NCBI GenBank assembly: GCA_965215355.1
Contig: CBDCDJ010000007.1
Location: 4,216,001 to 4,280,000, forward strand
Source of the DNA: CBDCDJ01 sp965215355
GTDB lineage: Bacteria > Deinococcota > Deinococci > Deinococcales > Trueperaceae
Reading direction: 5' to 3'
Length of the DNA: 64,000 bases
Below the pieces are notes generated by a model, which was not told where the DNA came from, did not search any database, and saw only the letters and a program-made list of their open reading frames with translations. Within the stretch, counting starts at the first letter, position 1. Every line of letters begins with the position of its first letter. Positions 1 to 8,131 of the stretch are shown here, in pieces. The position numbers and the translations under genes are program-made.

Positions 1-112
1 CGAGATGCGCTTGTCCGAGCGCGTCTGCCGCGCTTACGGTTTAGCGCCCGGCGTCGAGGTGGACGTCCGGCTCGAGCCCGAATACCTGTGGCCGCTGCCG
101 GACGATGCCTAA
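1..112 (+). CDS. C-terminal end of an unidentified protein (5' end outside window)
   Basis: An open frame runs from the window edge to a TAA at 110-112 and gives about 36 residues containing GLAPGVEVDVRLEPEYLWPL. The pattern 'GL.PG..V.V...PE....P' is reminiscent of the end of a TOBE-like beta domain, such as that of an ABC-transporter ATPase, but the fragment is too short to assign. It has strong GC3 bias like its neighbours, so it is probably genuine coding sequence. Confidence 0.45.
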   Translation, partial: EMRLSERVCRAYGLAPGVEVDVRLEPEYLWPLPDDA

Positions 113-175
113 GGGTTAAGGAGAGGCGCTCACCGCTTCTGTTTCAAGCTTACGCTGTAAAAGTTACTGCAAAAG

Positions 176-688
176 TTACTGTGCAGGCAGCGCGTTCACC
201 CGCTCGAGGACCAGCGGCGTGATGTTGAGTTCGGGACGGGCGAAAACGACCAGCCCGGTCGCCTGCGGCCCCGCCGCCACACTGTCCAACACCATGTCGT
301 AGCCGTTTTCCGCGGCAATTTGTTCGATGATCTGGTTGACGGCTTCCAGGGCCGGCTGAACGGTCGTGTTGATTTGCTCGGCGTAGCGCTGTTGCACCGC
401 AGTAAGCGCCTCTCTAAGCTGTTGAAAGCGCGACTGTTCGTCGGCGGTGAGTTGCTGGCCCGCGTTGGCCTTGTCGACGAGGGCTTGCAGGTCGGCCTGC
501 AGACCCTCGACTTCGGTCTTCGCCGTCGCTTGCAGCGCGGCGGCGGCCTGCCCCGCAGGGTGGGCGTTGATAGCGGCCTGAGCGTCCACGAACACGATTC
601 TGGGCGCAGACGTAGCGGCGTCTTGGGCGAGGCCGAGGCTTGTAACGAGGGCGAAAAGGGTCAGTACGGTCAGGAAAGATCTTCTCAT
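176..688 (-). CDS. OmpH/Skp-family periplasmic chaperone-like protein (paralogue 1)
   Basis: A 170-aa secreted protein. MRRSFLTVLTLFALVTSLG is a typical signal peptide ending near AQD. It is followed by the OmpH opening 'RIVFVDAQAAINAHPAGQAA', a long Ala/Gln/Glu-rich segment (about residues 45-115) suited to the tentacle coiled coil of Skp, and a closing beta element (YDMVLDSVAAGPQATGLVVF). Skp-family proteins hold unfolded outer-membrane proteins in the periplasm. The start at 688 is chosen because the signal peptide begins there and TATACT (695-700, minus strand) lies 6 nt upstream, the layout of a leaderless mRNA. A longer frame to 769 would run through that promoter. A paralogue follows at 869-1366. 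Confidence 0.85.
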   Translation of the reverse strand: MRRSFLTVLTLFALVTSLGLAQDAATSAPRIVFVDAQAAINAHPAGQAAAALQATAKTEVEGLQADLQALVDKANAGQQLTADEQSRFQQLREALTAVQQRYAEQINTTVQPALEAVNQIIEQIAAENGYDMVLDSVAAGPQATGLVVFARPELNITPLVLERVNALPAQ

Positions 689-694
689 AGCGGC

Positions 695-700
695 AGTATA
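695..700 (-). promoter_or_regulatory. -10 box (TATACT) of leaderless OmpH gene 1
   Basis: Reads TATACT on the minus strand, 6 nt before ATG 688. The spacing leaves no room for a ribosome-binding site, so transcription probably starts at the start codon. Confidence 0.6.
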
Positions 701-868
701 GTAACACTTTGGATGAGAAGCGGCGTAGCTGACGGCGAAAGGTTCAGCGTCGCCGGCGTCGATACCCACGAGACCCAGCGGGTCCCAAAAAAGGTGTCGC
801 CGGAACGGTCACGACACCTCTTCTATTGAAACCTAATTCTATTGAAGCCTGACTTTGGACGTGAACCC

Positions 869-1366
869 TTACTGCCCCTGCAACCGCGCGACGACCTCGG
901 CGGTGATGTCGGGGATAATGTCGGTGTCGACGTAGATGAAGGGGCTCGAGCCCCCGGCCCCGGTGAGTTCGGCGTCGAGGACGAGCGTGTAGCCGCCCGC
1001 CTTGGCGACGGCGCTGATGGCCGCGTTGATGGCCGCTTCGGCGGGCGCGGCGGCCTGCCGGATGTCTTCGGTGTAGCGCGCTTGCGTTTGCTGCACCGTG
1101 CGCACGAGCAGGTTGGCTCGAGCGCGTTCGTCGGCGGTGAGGCCTTCCGCGGTTTCGGCTTTGGACTGTAAACCCTGCAACTCTTGCACGAGCGGTCCGA
1201 GTTCTTCGTCGCGCTGCTGCATCAGGGTGGCGGCTTCTTGCCCGGCGGGGTTGGCGGCGAACAGTTGGCTCGGGAAAACGTAGGCGAGTTTCATGTCCTG
1301 AGCCCCGGCCAGGGACAGCGTCAGAAAAGTCACGGTTAAACAGAAATACAGGGTGGTTTTTTTCAT
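869..1366 (-). CDS. OmpH/Skp-family periplasmic chaperone-like protein (paralogue 2)
   Basis: A 165-aa protein with a signal peptide (MKKTTLYFCLTVTFLTLSLA, cleavage near GAQD). The OmpH core begins 'LAYVFPSQLFAANPAGQEA', continues into a Gln/Glu/Ala coiled-coil middle and ends with GGYTLVLDAELTGAG. It is a diverged paralogue of the preceding OmpH gene, and both read on the minus strand. The start at 1366 follows TATACT at 1374-1379 with a 7-nt gap (leaderless). The upstream extension to 1507 would overlap the divergent prepilin peptidase promoter and is rejected. Inferred role: outer-membrane or S-layer protein chaperone. Confidence 0.85.
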   Translation of the reverse strand: MKKTTLYFCLTVTFLTLSLAGAQDMKLAYVFPSQLFAANPAGQEAATLMQQRDEELGPLVQELQGLQSKAETAEGLTADERARANLLVRTVQQTQARYTEDIRQAAAPAEAAINAAISAVAKAGGYTLVLDAELTGAGGSSPFIYVDTDIIPDITAEVVARLQGQ

Positions 1367-1373
1367 GGGGACG

Positions 1374-1379
1374 AGTATA
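1374..1379 (-). promoter_or_regulatory. -10 box (TATACT) of leaderless OmpH gene 2
   Basis: TATACT on the minus strand, 7 nt upstream of ATG 1366. It faces the TATACT of the divergent prepilin peptidase gene at 1430-1435. Confidence 0.6.
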
Positions 1380-1429
1380 ACGAGCCCCATGATGAGAAAA
1401 ATCGCCGCCAGCGCGGGCGGGGCGCGGCC

Positions 1430-1435
1430 TATACT
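1430..1435 (+). promoter_or_regulatory. -10 box (TATACT) deciding the prepilin peptidase start
   Basis: TATACT, then 7 nt (GCCCTTT), then GTG at 1443. This decides for the GTG start over the in-frame ATGs at 1389/1392, which lie upstream of the promoter. Confidence 0.6.
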
Positions 1436-1442
1436 GCCCTTT

Positions 1443-2582
1443 GTGGTCGGCCTCGTCACGCTTTTAGCTGTCGGACTTTTGGGCGCGCTCATCGGCAGTT
1501 TTGCCAACGTGGTCGTTTACCGGCTGCCCAAAGGAGAGTCAGTCGTTTTTCCGGGCTCGCGCTGTCCCCACTGTGGGCACAAAATCCGGCCTTGGGAAAA
1601 CGTGCCGGTCTTGTCTTGGCTTTTTTTGAGAGGCCGCTGTTCGGGCTGTCGGCAAGGAATTTCGGCGCGCTACCCGCTCGTCGAACTCCTCACGGCGCTG
1701 GGCTTTGTGGCGTTGGCCTGGCGCTGGCCGCTCGAGCTTTACGGCTTCACCCTCGTACCGCTCCTCGCCGTTTTCGCCCTGCTCGTCATGCTGGCGCTCA
1801 TCGATTTAGACCACCTCATCTTGCCCGACAGCCTGACCCTGCCCGCGGCGGCGGTCGCCCTGCTGGGGGCGTTTCTGTACGCCTTCGGCAGCGGCCTGCC
1901 GACCCCGAGCGAGGCTTTAGCGGGTGGCGCGGTGGGTGCGGGCGTCCTCGCCCTCGTCAACCGAACAGGCAGTTTGGTGCTGCGCCGCTTCGGGGACACG
2001 CGCGAACGCCTCTGGCCGGTCGGCATGGACCAGGTCAACGTGGCGGCGCTCGGCGGCGCGCTGTTGGGTTGGCAGTTCGGCGTCGGCGCGGCGCTTTTTT
2101 CGGTCGCGGCCAACTTGGTCGCGCGGCGGCCCCTGCGCCTGCCCGAAGCCTGGGTGTACGCGCTCTGGGCCGTCGCCTTGGCTTTGTCAGGGCTCAACCC
2201 TTGGGTCACGCCGCTGGCGAGCCTGACGGGAACTTTCGTCGCCGCGGGCACCCTGGCCGTGCTGGGCGCGCTGTTCTGGTGGCTCAGGGATATTTTCAGC
2301 GGCACGTCCGAAGAACCTCTGCCGGGAGACGACGAACCCGTCGCGATGGGCTTCGGCGACGCCAAGCTCGCGGCGGTGCTGGGCGCATTGCTGGGCTGGC
2401 AAAACTTGCTCATCGGGTTGTTGGCGGCGTTCGTCATCGGGGCGGTCGGGGGCGTCGGCGGCCGCCTCGCCGGGGGCGGCCGCGTGGTGCCCTTCGGGCC
2501 GTCCTTGATTCTCGGCGGTTTGCTGGCGCTGTTTTTCGGGCAGAGGATAATCGCCTGGTACTTGGGGATGTTGGGCGTGTAA
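1443..2582 (+). CDS. Prepilin peptidase (type IV leader peptidase / methylase, A24 family)
   Basis: A polytopic inner-membrane aspartyl protease that cleaves and N-methylates type IV prepilins or pseudopilins. The first TM carries GALIGSFANVVVYRLP. It is followed by the zinc-binding cytoplasmic loop with two CxxC pairs (CPHC ... CSGC) and RYPLVE, then catalytic Asp 1 in 'LALIDLDHLILPD' and catalytic Asp 2 in 'MGFGDAKLAAVLGALLGW'. At about 379 aa it is well over 100 residues longer than typical PilD. The extra middle section contains 'GMDQVNVAALGGALLGWQ', a degenerate copy of the second active-site segment. The start at GTG 1443 is set by the -10 box 7 nt upstream. A hairpin terminator follows at 2669. 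Confidence 0.9.
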   Translation: MVGLVTLLAVGLLGALIGSFANVVVYRLPKGESVVFPGSRCPHCGHKIRPWENVPVLSWLFLRGRCSGCRQGISARYPLVELLTALGFVALAWRWPLELYGFTLVPLLAVFALLVMLALIDLDHLILPDSLTLPAAAVALLGAFLYAFGSGLPTPSEALAGGAVGAGVLALVNRTGSLVLRRFGDTRERLWPVGMDQVNVAALGGALLGWQFGVGAALFSVAANLVARRPLRLPEAWVYALWAVALALSGLNPWVTPLASLTGTFVAAGTLAVLGALFWWLRDIFSGTSEEPLPGDDEPVAMGFGDAKLAAVLGALLGWQNLLIGLLAAFVIGAVGGVGGRLAGGGRVVPFGPSLILGGLLALFFGQRIIAWYLGMLGV

Positions 2583-2668
2583 TGCCCTTAAATTTCTAAA
2601 GGACACAAAGCCAGCAGAGTTTCTGCTCGCTCAACACTTGAGAGCAGGGGAACGAATCGCTTCGGGAA

Positions 2669-2701
2669 GTCCCTCACGCAAAAAGTGAGGGACCTCCTTT
2701 T
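2669..2701 (+). terminator. Rho-independent terminator after the prepilin peptidase
   Basis: A 9-bp perfect stem (GTCCCTCAC 2669-2677 / GTGAGGGAC 2685-2693) with loop GCAAAAA, then CTCCTTTTC. It lies between the prepilin peptidase and the convergent tRNA-Leu gene. Confidence 0.65.
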
Positions 2702-2702
2702 C

Positions 2703-2788
2703 TGGTGCCCAGGATGGGGCTCGAACCCACACGTCCTTACGGACAACAGATTTTAAGTCTGTAGCGTCTACCATTCCGCCACCTGGGC
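2703..2788 (-). tRNA. tRNA-Leu (anticodon UAA)
   Basis: Minus-strand class II tRNA of 86 nt. The acceptor stem pairs GCCCAGG with CCTGGGC, and CCA is encoded in the DNA. The anticodon stem-loop ACAGA-CTTAAAA-TCTGT gives anticodon TAA. There is a long variable arm (TGTCCGTAAGGACG) and a T-arm containing GGTTCGAGCCC. The long variable arm together with the anticodon fixes it as leucine. Confidence 0.95.
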
Positions 2789-2975
2789 CGACAGCGGCTC
2801 ACAGTATAAGGTGCCGAGACAAAAAGCGTCAATCAGCGCCGGGGCTCGAGACAAGCTCCGTTGCCGAGGCCAAAACTGAACCCCACGCTGTCACAAATCG
2901 CGTCACCTCCCAACTGTGTTTCGGCAACAGCGAAAGTGCCTCGCATCGTTTAGGGTAACAGGTAGGAGGATAACT

Positions 2976-3557
2976 ATGGCAGCAACCGAATCGACGATGC
3001 TGGACTTGGGCACCCACGCCCCGGAGTTTCGCCTACCGGACGTGGTGTCCGGTAAAACGGTCGCCGCCGCGGACTTCGACAAACAACCGCTGCTCGTCAT
3101 GTTCATCTGCACGCACTGCCCATTCGTCAAGCATGTCGAGGGTGAACTCGCCGCGCTCGGCAACGACTACCGCGAGCGCGGCGTGGGCGTGGTCGCCGTC
3201 GGCTCGAACGACGCCGAAACGTATCCCGCCGACGGGCCGGAGGGCTTGAAAGAACAAGCCGAACGGGTGGGCTTCGAGTTTCCTTACCTGTTCGACGAAA
3301 CTCAAGGCGTCGCCAAGGCTTACACCGCCGCCTGCACGCCGGACTTTTTCCTGTTCGACGCCGACCACACGCTTGTCTACCGGGGCCGCCTGGACGCCAG
3401 CCGACCCGGCAACGACGAGCCGGTCAGCGGGGCCGAGTTGCGCGGCGCGCTGGACGCGCTGTTGGCGGGCGGAGCCGTGCCGAGCGAGCAGCGCCCGAGC
3501 ATGGGCTGCAACATCAAGTGGAAAGCGGGCAACGAGCCCGACTATTTCGGGGCTTAA
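2976..3557 (+). CDS. Thioredoxin-fold redoxin (PRX_like1 type, CTHC active site)
   Basis: A 193-aa cytoplasmic protein of the AhpC/TSA-redoxin fold. It opens GTHAPEFRLPDVVSGK and contains 'FICTHCPFVKHVE', a CxxC-containing motif at the position of the peroxiredoxin/thioredoxin active site, followed by VGVVAVGSNDAETYPADGPE and a C-terminal DYF. Family members are annotated as thioredoxin-family or redoxin-domain proteins of unknown substrate. ATG 2976 has the SD GGAGG 8 nt upstream, so this gene uses a conventional leader. A second, different redoxin is convergent at 3663-4226. Confidence 0.8.
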   Translation: MAATESTMLDLGTHAPEFRLPDVVSGKTVAAADFDKQPLLVMFICTHCPFVKHVEGELAALGNDYRERGVGVVAVGSNDAETYPADGPEGLKEQAERVGFEFPYLFDETQGVAKAYTAACTPDFFLFDADHTLVYRGRLDASRPGNDEPVSGAELRGALDALLAGGAVPSEQRPSMGCNIKWKAGNEPDYFGA

Positions 3558-3662
3558 CCCGCAAGCCTCGAGCTGTGGCGGAGAAAGCGGGAAGGATTGG
3601 AAAGTCACAGGTTCGTTCTCATTCTCTCCGCCGCCCCCAAAACGGTGCGCGAGCAGGGTAAC

Positions 3663-4226
3663 TCAGGCTGAAACCGTGTCGGGCAGCTCGAGCACCTCGC
3701 CCCGGGCGGGATAGTCTTTCTCGAGCACGAACTTGACGGCCCCGACGACGTCACCGAAGTGTGGCCGCGCGAAGGGCATCGTCTGCACCGCGCCGAAGTA
3801 GAGCGTGCCGTCCGGCCGCACGAGGTACAGGGCGGGCTCGCTGAACAGGTCCGGCTCGACGACACCGGTCGAGGTTTTGCCCCGGCTGGTCGAGACGTAC
3901 AAACCCCACTGCCGCGCCGCCGCCAAGTCCAGGCCGTAGCCCAGCGTCAGGTCACCGAGGTGCCAGTCTTCTTTCGTTTGGACGGCGCGCGCTTCCGTGT
4001 CGCTGCTGAGTGCAAAAACTTCCACCCCGAGGTCTTTGAAAGCGCCCAAGTGCGCCTGTAAGTCGCGCAGGTAGCTGCGGCATACGGGGCAGTGCAGGCC
4101 GCGGTAAAAAACCAGCAGGGTGAAGTTCTCGGGTTTTCGGTCGGCCAGGGTCCAGGTCGCGCCGTCCACCGTTTCAACGCTGAGGGCGGGCACTTTTTGG
4201 CGGGGCATGAGGGGCTGAAGGTCCAT
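3663..4226 (-). CDS. Peroxiredoxin-like protein (PRX_like2 type, CPVC)
   Basis: A 187-aa redoxin with 'TLLVFYRGLHCPVCRSYLRDL', the CxxC variant typical of the AhpC/TSA 'peroxiredoxin-like' group. It continues into DLGVEVFALSSDT and a proline-containing strand (EPALYLVRPDGTLYF). Probably a cytoplasmic thiol peroxidase or thiol-disulfide reductase; its substrate cannot be read from sequence. ATG 4226 is preceded by AAGGAGG, a strong SD. Confidence 0.8.
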   Translation of the reverse strand: MDLQPLMPRQKVPALSVETVDGATWTLADRKPENFTLLVFYRGLHCPVCRSYLRDLQAHLGAFKDLGVEVFALSSDTEARAVQTKEDWHLGDLTLGYGLDLAAARQWGLYVSTSRGKTSTGVVEPDLFSEPALYLVRPDGTLYFGAVQTMPFARPHFGDVVGAVKFVLEKDYPARGEVLELPDTVSA

Positions 4227-4357
4227 AAGAAGCCTCCTTACGGCTTGGTCCAGCGTATGAAACGTTCGCCCTAAGGTATGTCGCGCAGCGCTCGAGGTAA
4301 AAGTCGGGCTTGGGGTCGGCAGACGAAAAGTGATTTGTCAGTCATCCCCGCAGTGTC

Positions 4358-4392
4358 CTCGAACCACGAAAAACGAACGACGAAGAACCTCA
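4358..4392. repeat. Short interspersed CGAACNACGAA-type repeat
   Basis: AT-richer stretch reading ACGAAAAACGAACGACGAAG. Similar text recurs at 49945-50008 and 62180-62226, always between genes. It lies in the 196-bp gap between the redoxin gene and the GNAT gene, which otherwise shows nothing recognisable. Confidence 0.4.
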
Positions 4393-4422
4393 AAACCTGA
4401 GTTGAAGTTACAAACCGTCGAC

Positions 4423-5010
4423 TTACAGAGCGTCCACGAAGCCGCGCGGGTACAGCTTCTGCCACTCCTCGCGCAGCACGCCGTAACCTAGGCCGTCGTA
4501 ATACGCGCCCCCGACGATGCGCGCCTTGCGAAATGTGGCCTCGAGCCTGTAGCCCAGTTTCTCGGCGAGCCGCATCATGCCGGTGTTGCCCGACCAGGTG
4601 CGCAGGTCCAGGCGGACGATTTCGGGTAGGTTCTCGAACAAATAATCCGTCCACAAGCCCAACGCCTCGAAGCCGAAACCCCGGTTCCAGTAAGCGTCGT
4701 CGAAGATGACGATGCCCGCCGAGGGCCAGTGTGTTTCTTTGCTTTCCCAGGCCCAAGTGACGAGCCCTATCAAACGGTCGCTGGCCCGGTCGGCGACGAC
4801 GAGTTCGTGGCGGGGCTTCGGCCACCGGTCGGCGGCGATGTGCGCTTCGAGGTCCACTTTGCGCTTGACGACGTAGCTCGCCGAAGGCTTGGGATAGTAG
4901 GGCGCGTCGAGGTCGTGCCAGCGGTGGCCGGGCTTCAGCCACCCACCCCAGGGGTCCAAGTCTGTCAAGCGCCAGTCGCGCAGCGCGGCGCGCTTGCCCG
5001 CCAGCCTCAA
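4423..5010 (-). CDS. GNAT-family N-acetyltransferase (RimJ/RimL type), coupled to the racemase gene
   Basis: About 195 aa. It shows 'LRDWRLTDLDPWGGWLKPGHRW' at the N-terminus, then 'DRLIGLVTWAWESKETHWPSAG', 'DDAYWNRGFGFEALGLWTDYLF' (acetyl-CoA pyrophosphate-binding loop region) and 'GNTGMMRLAEKLGYRLEATFRKARI', the usual RimJ/RimL order. The best start is TTG at 5010, overlapping the TGA stop of the upstream gene (TTGA), which implies translational coupling. Because the upstream gene is a racemase of the N-succinylamino-acid type, this GNAT may acylate amino acids or small amines in the same pathway (inference). Confidence 0.75.
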   Translation of the reverse strand: MRLAGKRAALRDWRLTDLDPWGGWLKPGHRWHDLDAPYYPKPSASYVVKRKVDLEAHIAADRWPKPRHELVVADRASDRLIGLVTWAWESKETHWPSAGIVIFDDAYWNRGFGFEALGLWTDYLFENLPEIVRLDLRTWSGNTGMMRLAEKLGYRLEATFRKARIVGGAYYDGLGYGVLREEWQKLYPRGFVDAL

Positions 5011-6113
5011 GACGTAAAAACCTCTTTGCGGACGGTGAGCTTGTCGATGAGGTCGCGCTTCAGCGTGACGCCGATGCCGGGGCCGTTGGGGACGTGCTGG
5101 ACGCCGTCCACCGCGTCCAGCCACTCGTTCGTTATGTCTTCGTCCCAGTAGCGGCTGGCGCTGGCGGTGTCGCCGGGCAAAGAAAAGCCTTCCAGCGAAC
5201 TGAGGTGCAAGTTGTGCGCCCGGCCCACGCCGAGTTCCAACATGCCGCCGCACCACACGGGCGCGCCGAAACTCAGGGCCACGTCGTGGACGCGCCGCGC
5301 CTGCAAGTGCCCGCGCACCCGCCCCACCTTGACGTTGATGACCCGCCCGGCGTCCAGTTGCAACCCCTTGCGCGCGTCTTCGGGCGAGTGGACGGACTCG
5401 TCCAGACAGATGGGCGTCGTGAGCATCGCCTGGAGCTTGGCGTGGTCGACGAGGTCGTCGTAGGCGAGCGGCTGCTCGATGTAGTCGAGGCCGAGCGCGT
5501 CCAACTCCTGAAACACGCGCGCGTCGGTGAGTTTGTAAGCGCTGTTCGCGTCGACGGTGAGGGGCGTGTCGGGCAACGCCTCACGCACCGCCCGCAACGG
5601 TTCCACGTCCCAACCCGGTTTGATTTTGAACTTGAGGCGTTTGTATCCCTGCTCGACGTGTTGCTGGGCTATCTCGACGGTCGCGTCGACACTTTTTTGA
5701 ATCCCCAACGACGCGCCCACCGGGTGCGCCGTGCGCAGGCCCCCGAGGAGCTTCCACAGCGGCAGCCCGGCGGCCTTGGCCTGCAGGTCCCACAGCGCCG
5801 TCTCAACGGTCGCCACCGCCATGTTGTGGCCGCGGACAAATCTCAGCGCGTGGAGCAGTTGGGCGGGCGTCGCGTAGTCTTTGCCCATAGTCTGCGGCAG
5901 GATGTACTCTTTGAGCGCCGTCCACACGGTGTCGGCGGTTTCGTAGCTGTAGCCGGGTGCGTTGTTGGCGGTCGCCTCGCCGTAGCCCTCCAGCCCGTCG
6001 CTGTGCAAGACGAGCAGCGTTTTCCGCAAGGTTTGCTCGACCCCGAAGCTCGTCTCGAAGCGAAAGCGCAACCGTGCGGTGACTTCCCGCAGTTCGACCC
6101 GTTCTAGTTTCAT
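5007..6113 (-). CDS. Enolase-superfamily racemase: N-succinylamino acid racemase / o-succinylbenzoate synthase type
   Basis: A 368-aa MLE-subgroup enolase-superfamily enzyme. The capping domain is residues 1-130. The barrel carries the K-x-K pair (KFKIK, Lys161/Lys163), metal ligands Asp188 (VDANSAY), Glu213 (YIEQPL) and Asp238 (CLDES), and the second-face Lys262 (NVKVGR). 'WCGGMLELGVGRAHN' is typical of the NSAAR/OSBS group well known from Deinococcus. No other men gene is visible nearby, which favours racemase over menaquinone synthesis. The gene is leaderless: TATGCT at 6120-6125 lies 6 nt before ATG 6113. Its stop overlaps the start of the GNAT gene. Confidence 0.85.
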   Translation of the reverse strand: MKLERVELREVTARLRFRFETSFGVEQTLRKTLLVLHSDGLEGYGEATANNAPGYSYETADTVWTALKEYILPQTMGKDYATPAQLLHALRFVRGHNMAVATVETALWDLQAKAAGLPLWKLLGGLRTAHPVGASLGIQKSVDATVEIAQQHVEQGYKRLKFKIKPGWDVEPLRAVREALPDTPLTVDANSAYKLTDARVFQELDALGLDYIEQPLAYDDLVDHAKLQAMLTTPICLDESVHSPEDARKGLQLDAGRVINVKVGRVRGHLQARRVHDVALSFGAPVWCGGMLELGVGRAHNLHLSSLEGFSLPGDTASASRYWDEDITNEWLDAVDGVQHVPNGPGIGVTLKRDLIDKLTVRKEVFTS

Positions 6114-6119
6114 GCTGGC

Positions 6120-6125
6120 AGCATA
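6120..6125 (-). promoter_or_regulatory. -10 box (TATGCT) of the racemase-GNAT operon
   Basis: TATGCT on the minus strand, 6 nt before ATG 6113; leaderless layout. Confidence 0.55.
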
Positions 6126-6149
6126 CCGTGTTTAAGACCGTGTCGGCAG

Positions 6150-6923
6150 CTAAAACTCGTTGGGAAACTCTAAATCGCCTTTTTTAGCGACCGTACTGTT
6201 GGCGACCGTACTGTTGGCAACCGTGCGCCGCTCGTTCACGGTTTCGGGGGGGGCTGGTTTGACGGCTTTTCTGGCGGGGCCGTGCCGGGGGTCGGGGCGC
6301 TGGTGCGGGTTGTACTCGAGCCAGGCGCGTTTGCGCAGGGCGTCCAGGCGAGTATCGAGCTTGCGGGCGGGGCGCAGGCTTTGGCCGAGCGGGGAAACCT
6401 TGTAGCGCTTGTTTCGCGGCTCCCACTCCAGGTTCGCGCGCAGTTCGAACACGCGCTCGCTGTGGCGAGCCGTGTAAGCGTAAAGCTTCAGCACGCCCGC
6501 GTCGCCGGCGAGGCCGGTCGGCAAAATCGCGGTCACCTCGTGCGCCGCGTGTGGGCGCAACAGCTCGACGGCCTCGATGAGCACAGGTTCCGGCAGGACG
6601 CTGCTTTCCAAGGCGACCTCCAAAAGCTGCACCGAGTAGTCGCCTAAGTTGCTCACCCTGAGACTGAGCTGCTGCAAAATGCTGTTCTCGAGCTGTACCA
6701 CGCCGCCCCTGGAGACGAGGAGTTCCGGGCTGGGGAAGTTGCGCGCCCTGTGCCGTCCCCACAGGCGAAAGACGAGGGCGAGGAGCAACACGATGAACGC
6801 CGCGACGCTCCAGGTGAGCGTGCTCCAGCTTGTGGGGTCAAGGCCGGGGCGGCCCAACTGGGTCCAAAAATCCGTGACCAGGGGTCCGAGGAAAGTGGTC
6901 ACGGACTCGAGCGCCTTCGTCAT
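6150..6923 (-). CDS. Hypothetical membrane-anchored protein with a repeat-bearing tail
   Basis: A 257-aa protein of unknown function. One clear TM helix at about residues 37-54 (TWSVAAFIVLLLALVFRLWG) is followed by a positively charged turn. A predicted beta-rich domain comes next (ELLVSRGGVVQLENSILQQL ... YSVQLLEVALESSVLPEPVLI). A basic, Pro-rich C-terminal tail ends in a short tandem repeat of TVANS (bases 6183-6221). TATGCT at 6930-6935 lies 6 nt upstream of ATG 6923. The small membrane protein gene at 7034-7309 lies upstream, on the same strand. Confidence 0.6.
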   Translation of the reverse strand: MTKALESVTTFLGPLVTDFWTQLGRPGLDPTSWSTLTWSVAAFIVLLLALVFRLWGRHRARNFPSPELLVSRGGVVQLENSILQQLSLRVSNLGDYSVQLLEVALESSVLPEPVLIEAVELLRPHAAHEVTAILPTGLAGDAGVLKLYAYTARHSERVFELRANLEWEPRNKRYKVSPLGQSLRPARKLDTRLDALRKRAWLEYNPHQRPDPRHGPARKAVKPAPPETVNERRTVANSTVANSTVAKKGDLEFPNEF

Positions 6924-7033
6924 GGCTACAGCATAGCGACTTTTGGTGAGAGCCGAGCTAACGAATCTTTAACCGAGCTAGTTCGTCCCTTTTGGTTTAA
7001 AACCAGTTTGGTTAAAACCGGGTCGGGTGGACC

Positions 7034-7309
7034 TCAGGCGGCTTTGGGCAGGTCGTCCGGCGCGTCGGCTGCCTGGGACGGCACGGGTTTGGTTTTTACC
7101 GTGATGACCTTGAACGCCGCGTCCGGTGCCGTCGCGACCACCGGTGTGGTGGGTAAGGAAGCTGTCACGAGGGCCCTGTGCCAAGCCTTGCGCCGCTCGC
7201 GGTCCCGACTGAGCGCCGTGAACGTGTCGTTGACGAGGGTTAGCAACAGGCCCGAGGCGACGACGAGGCCGAACAAAAGCGCGGTCTGGGTGATGGGGTG
7301 AGCTAACAT
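7034..7309 (-). CDS. Small hypothetical membrane protein
   Basis: 91 aa. A TM helix spans about residues 9-26 (ALLFGLVVASGLLLTLVND), followed by a basic stretch (SRDRERRKAWHRAL) and a hydrophilic tail. The function is unknown. The start is supported by TATAGT at 7316-7321, 6 nt before ATG 7309. It is codirectional with the 6150-6923 membrane protein gene, with its own promoter-like box. Confidence 0.55.
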   Translation of the reverse strand: MLAHPITQTALLFGLVVASGLLLTLVNDTFTALSRDRERRKAWHRALVTASLPTTPVVATAPDAAFKVITVKTKPVPSQAADAPDDLPKAA

Positions 7310-7551
7310 GAAGGCACTATACCTTAAATATTAAGGCAAGTCCAGGTACTCGAGTCCCGAGTCGCCGTGGGGGGTCTGTAGACGCGCTCGAGTGACAAGG
7401 TTTTTAGCAACGTCTTCGTCTTCAGCAACGTCTTCAGCTCGAGCCGCCGAAGGCGCAAACTCAGTATTTATGGCGGCCGCTTCGTTGTGCTGTTTCCCCT
7501 ACAATCTCGCGCGCCACCGTGCGGCACACTTGAACGAAGGGAGGCTAGCTT

Positions 7552-7764
7552 ATGGCTCGAGGCAAACGACCCGAACCCAACCACAGCCCGGAGTACAACC
7601 CGGCCCCCAAACCCGAACGCGAGGACGACGCGCACGTCGAAAAGCGGCCCGGCGTCAAGGCCTACGACGCGCCGGAGCAGAAGAACGTAATGTCGTGGGG
7701 CTTCATCTCCATGCTCGTGGTGTTTGCCGTCCTGGCGGTTATCTTTATCATCTACGCGTTCTGA
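7552..7764 (+). CDS. Small tail-anchored-type membrane protein
   Basis: 70 aa. A highly charged, Pro-rich N-terminal 45 residues (KRPEPNHSPEYNPAPKPERE) precede a single C-terminal TM helix (WGFISMLVVFAVLAVIFIIY). SD GGGAGG lies 9 nt before ATG 7552. No family is recognised. The layout suggests a cytoplasmic tail presented from the membrane. Confidence 0.55.
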   Translation: MARGKRPEPNHSPEYNPAPKPEREDDAHVEKRPGVKAYDAPEQKNVMSWGFISMLVVFAVLAVIFIIYAF

Positions 7765-7899
7765 AGCGCTTTTCTAGGGCTTGTCTGCAGGCTTTATGCA
7801 GACGGAAGCACCGTCCCGACCCCGTGAAAAACTCGACACTCGAGTGGCGGGCGAGCCGGGTTAAGAATCCTGTAAGACCCGTTCTGCTTTAGTAGGGCT

Positions 7900-8097
7900 A
7901 TGAACCTCACCTCGGTCAACCCTCAGCTCGTACCGCCCGTCGACCAAGTCCAAGTCCTCAAGACGCCCGCCCAAGCTGAAGTGTGGACGCGGGACAACCT
8001 GGAACACGACCTCTGGCACGGCCCCCACGGCGTCATCGTGAACACCCCGGCCTTAGAAGAAAGAAAGCGTTTTTACCAGCTCATCCAACTTCGTTAA
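7900..8097 (+). CDS. Small hypothetical protein
   Basis: 65 aa (MNLTSVNPQLVPPVDQVQVL...), with no TM and no recognisable domain. TTTAGT lies 6 nt before ATG 7900 and could be a weak leaderless -10. It is followed by a convincing terminator at 8132-8159, which supports a real transcription unit. Whether the peptide is translated is uncertain. Confidence 0.35.
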   Translation: MNLTSVNPQLVPPVDQVQVLKTPAQAEVWTRDNLEHDLWHGPHGVIVNTPALEERKRFYQLIQLR

Positions 8098-8131
8098 ACC
8101 GGCAACCGGGTCGGTCCTTACTAAAGTCACG

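Noticed and set aside
5094..6107. Long plus-strand frame opposite the racemase gene
   Set aside because: Shadow of the real minus-strand enolase-superfamily gene, which shows all catalytic residues.
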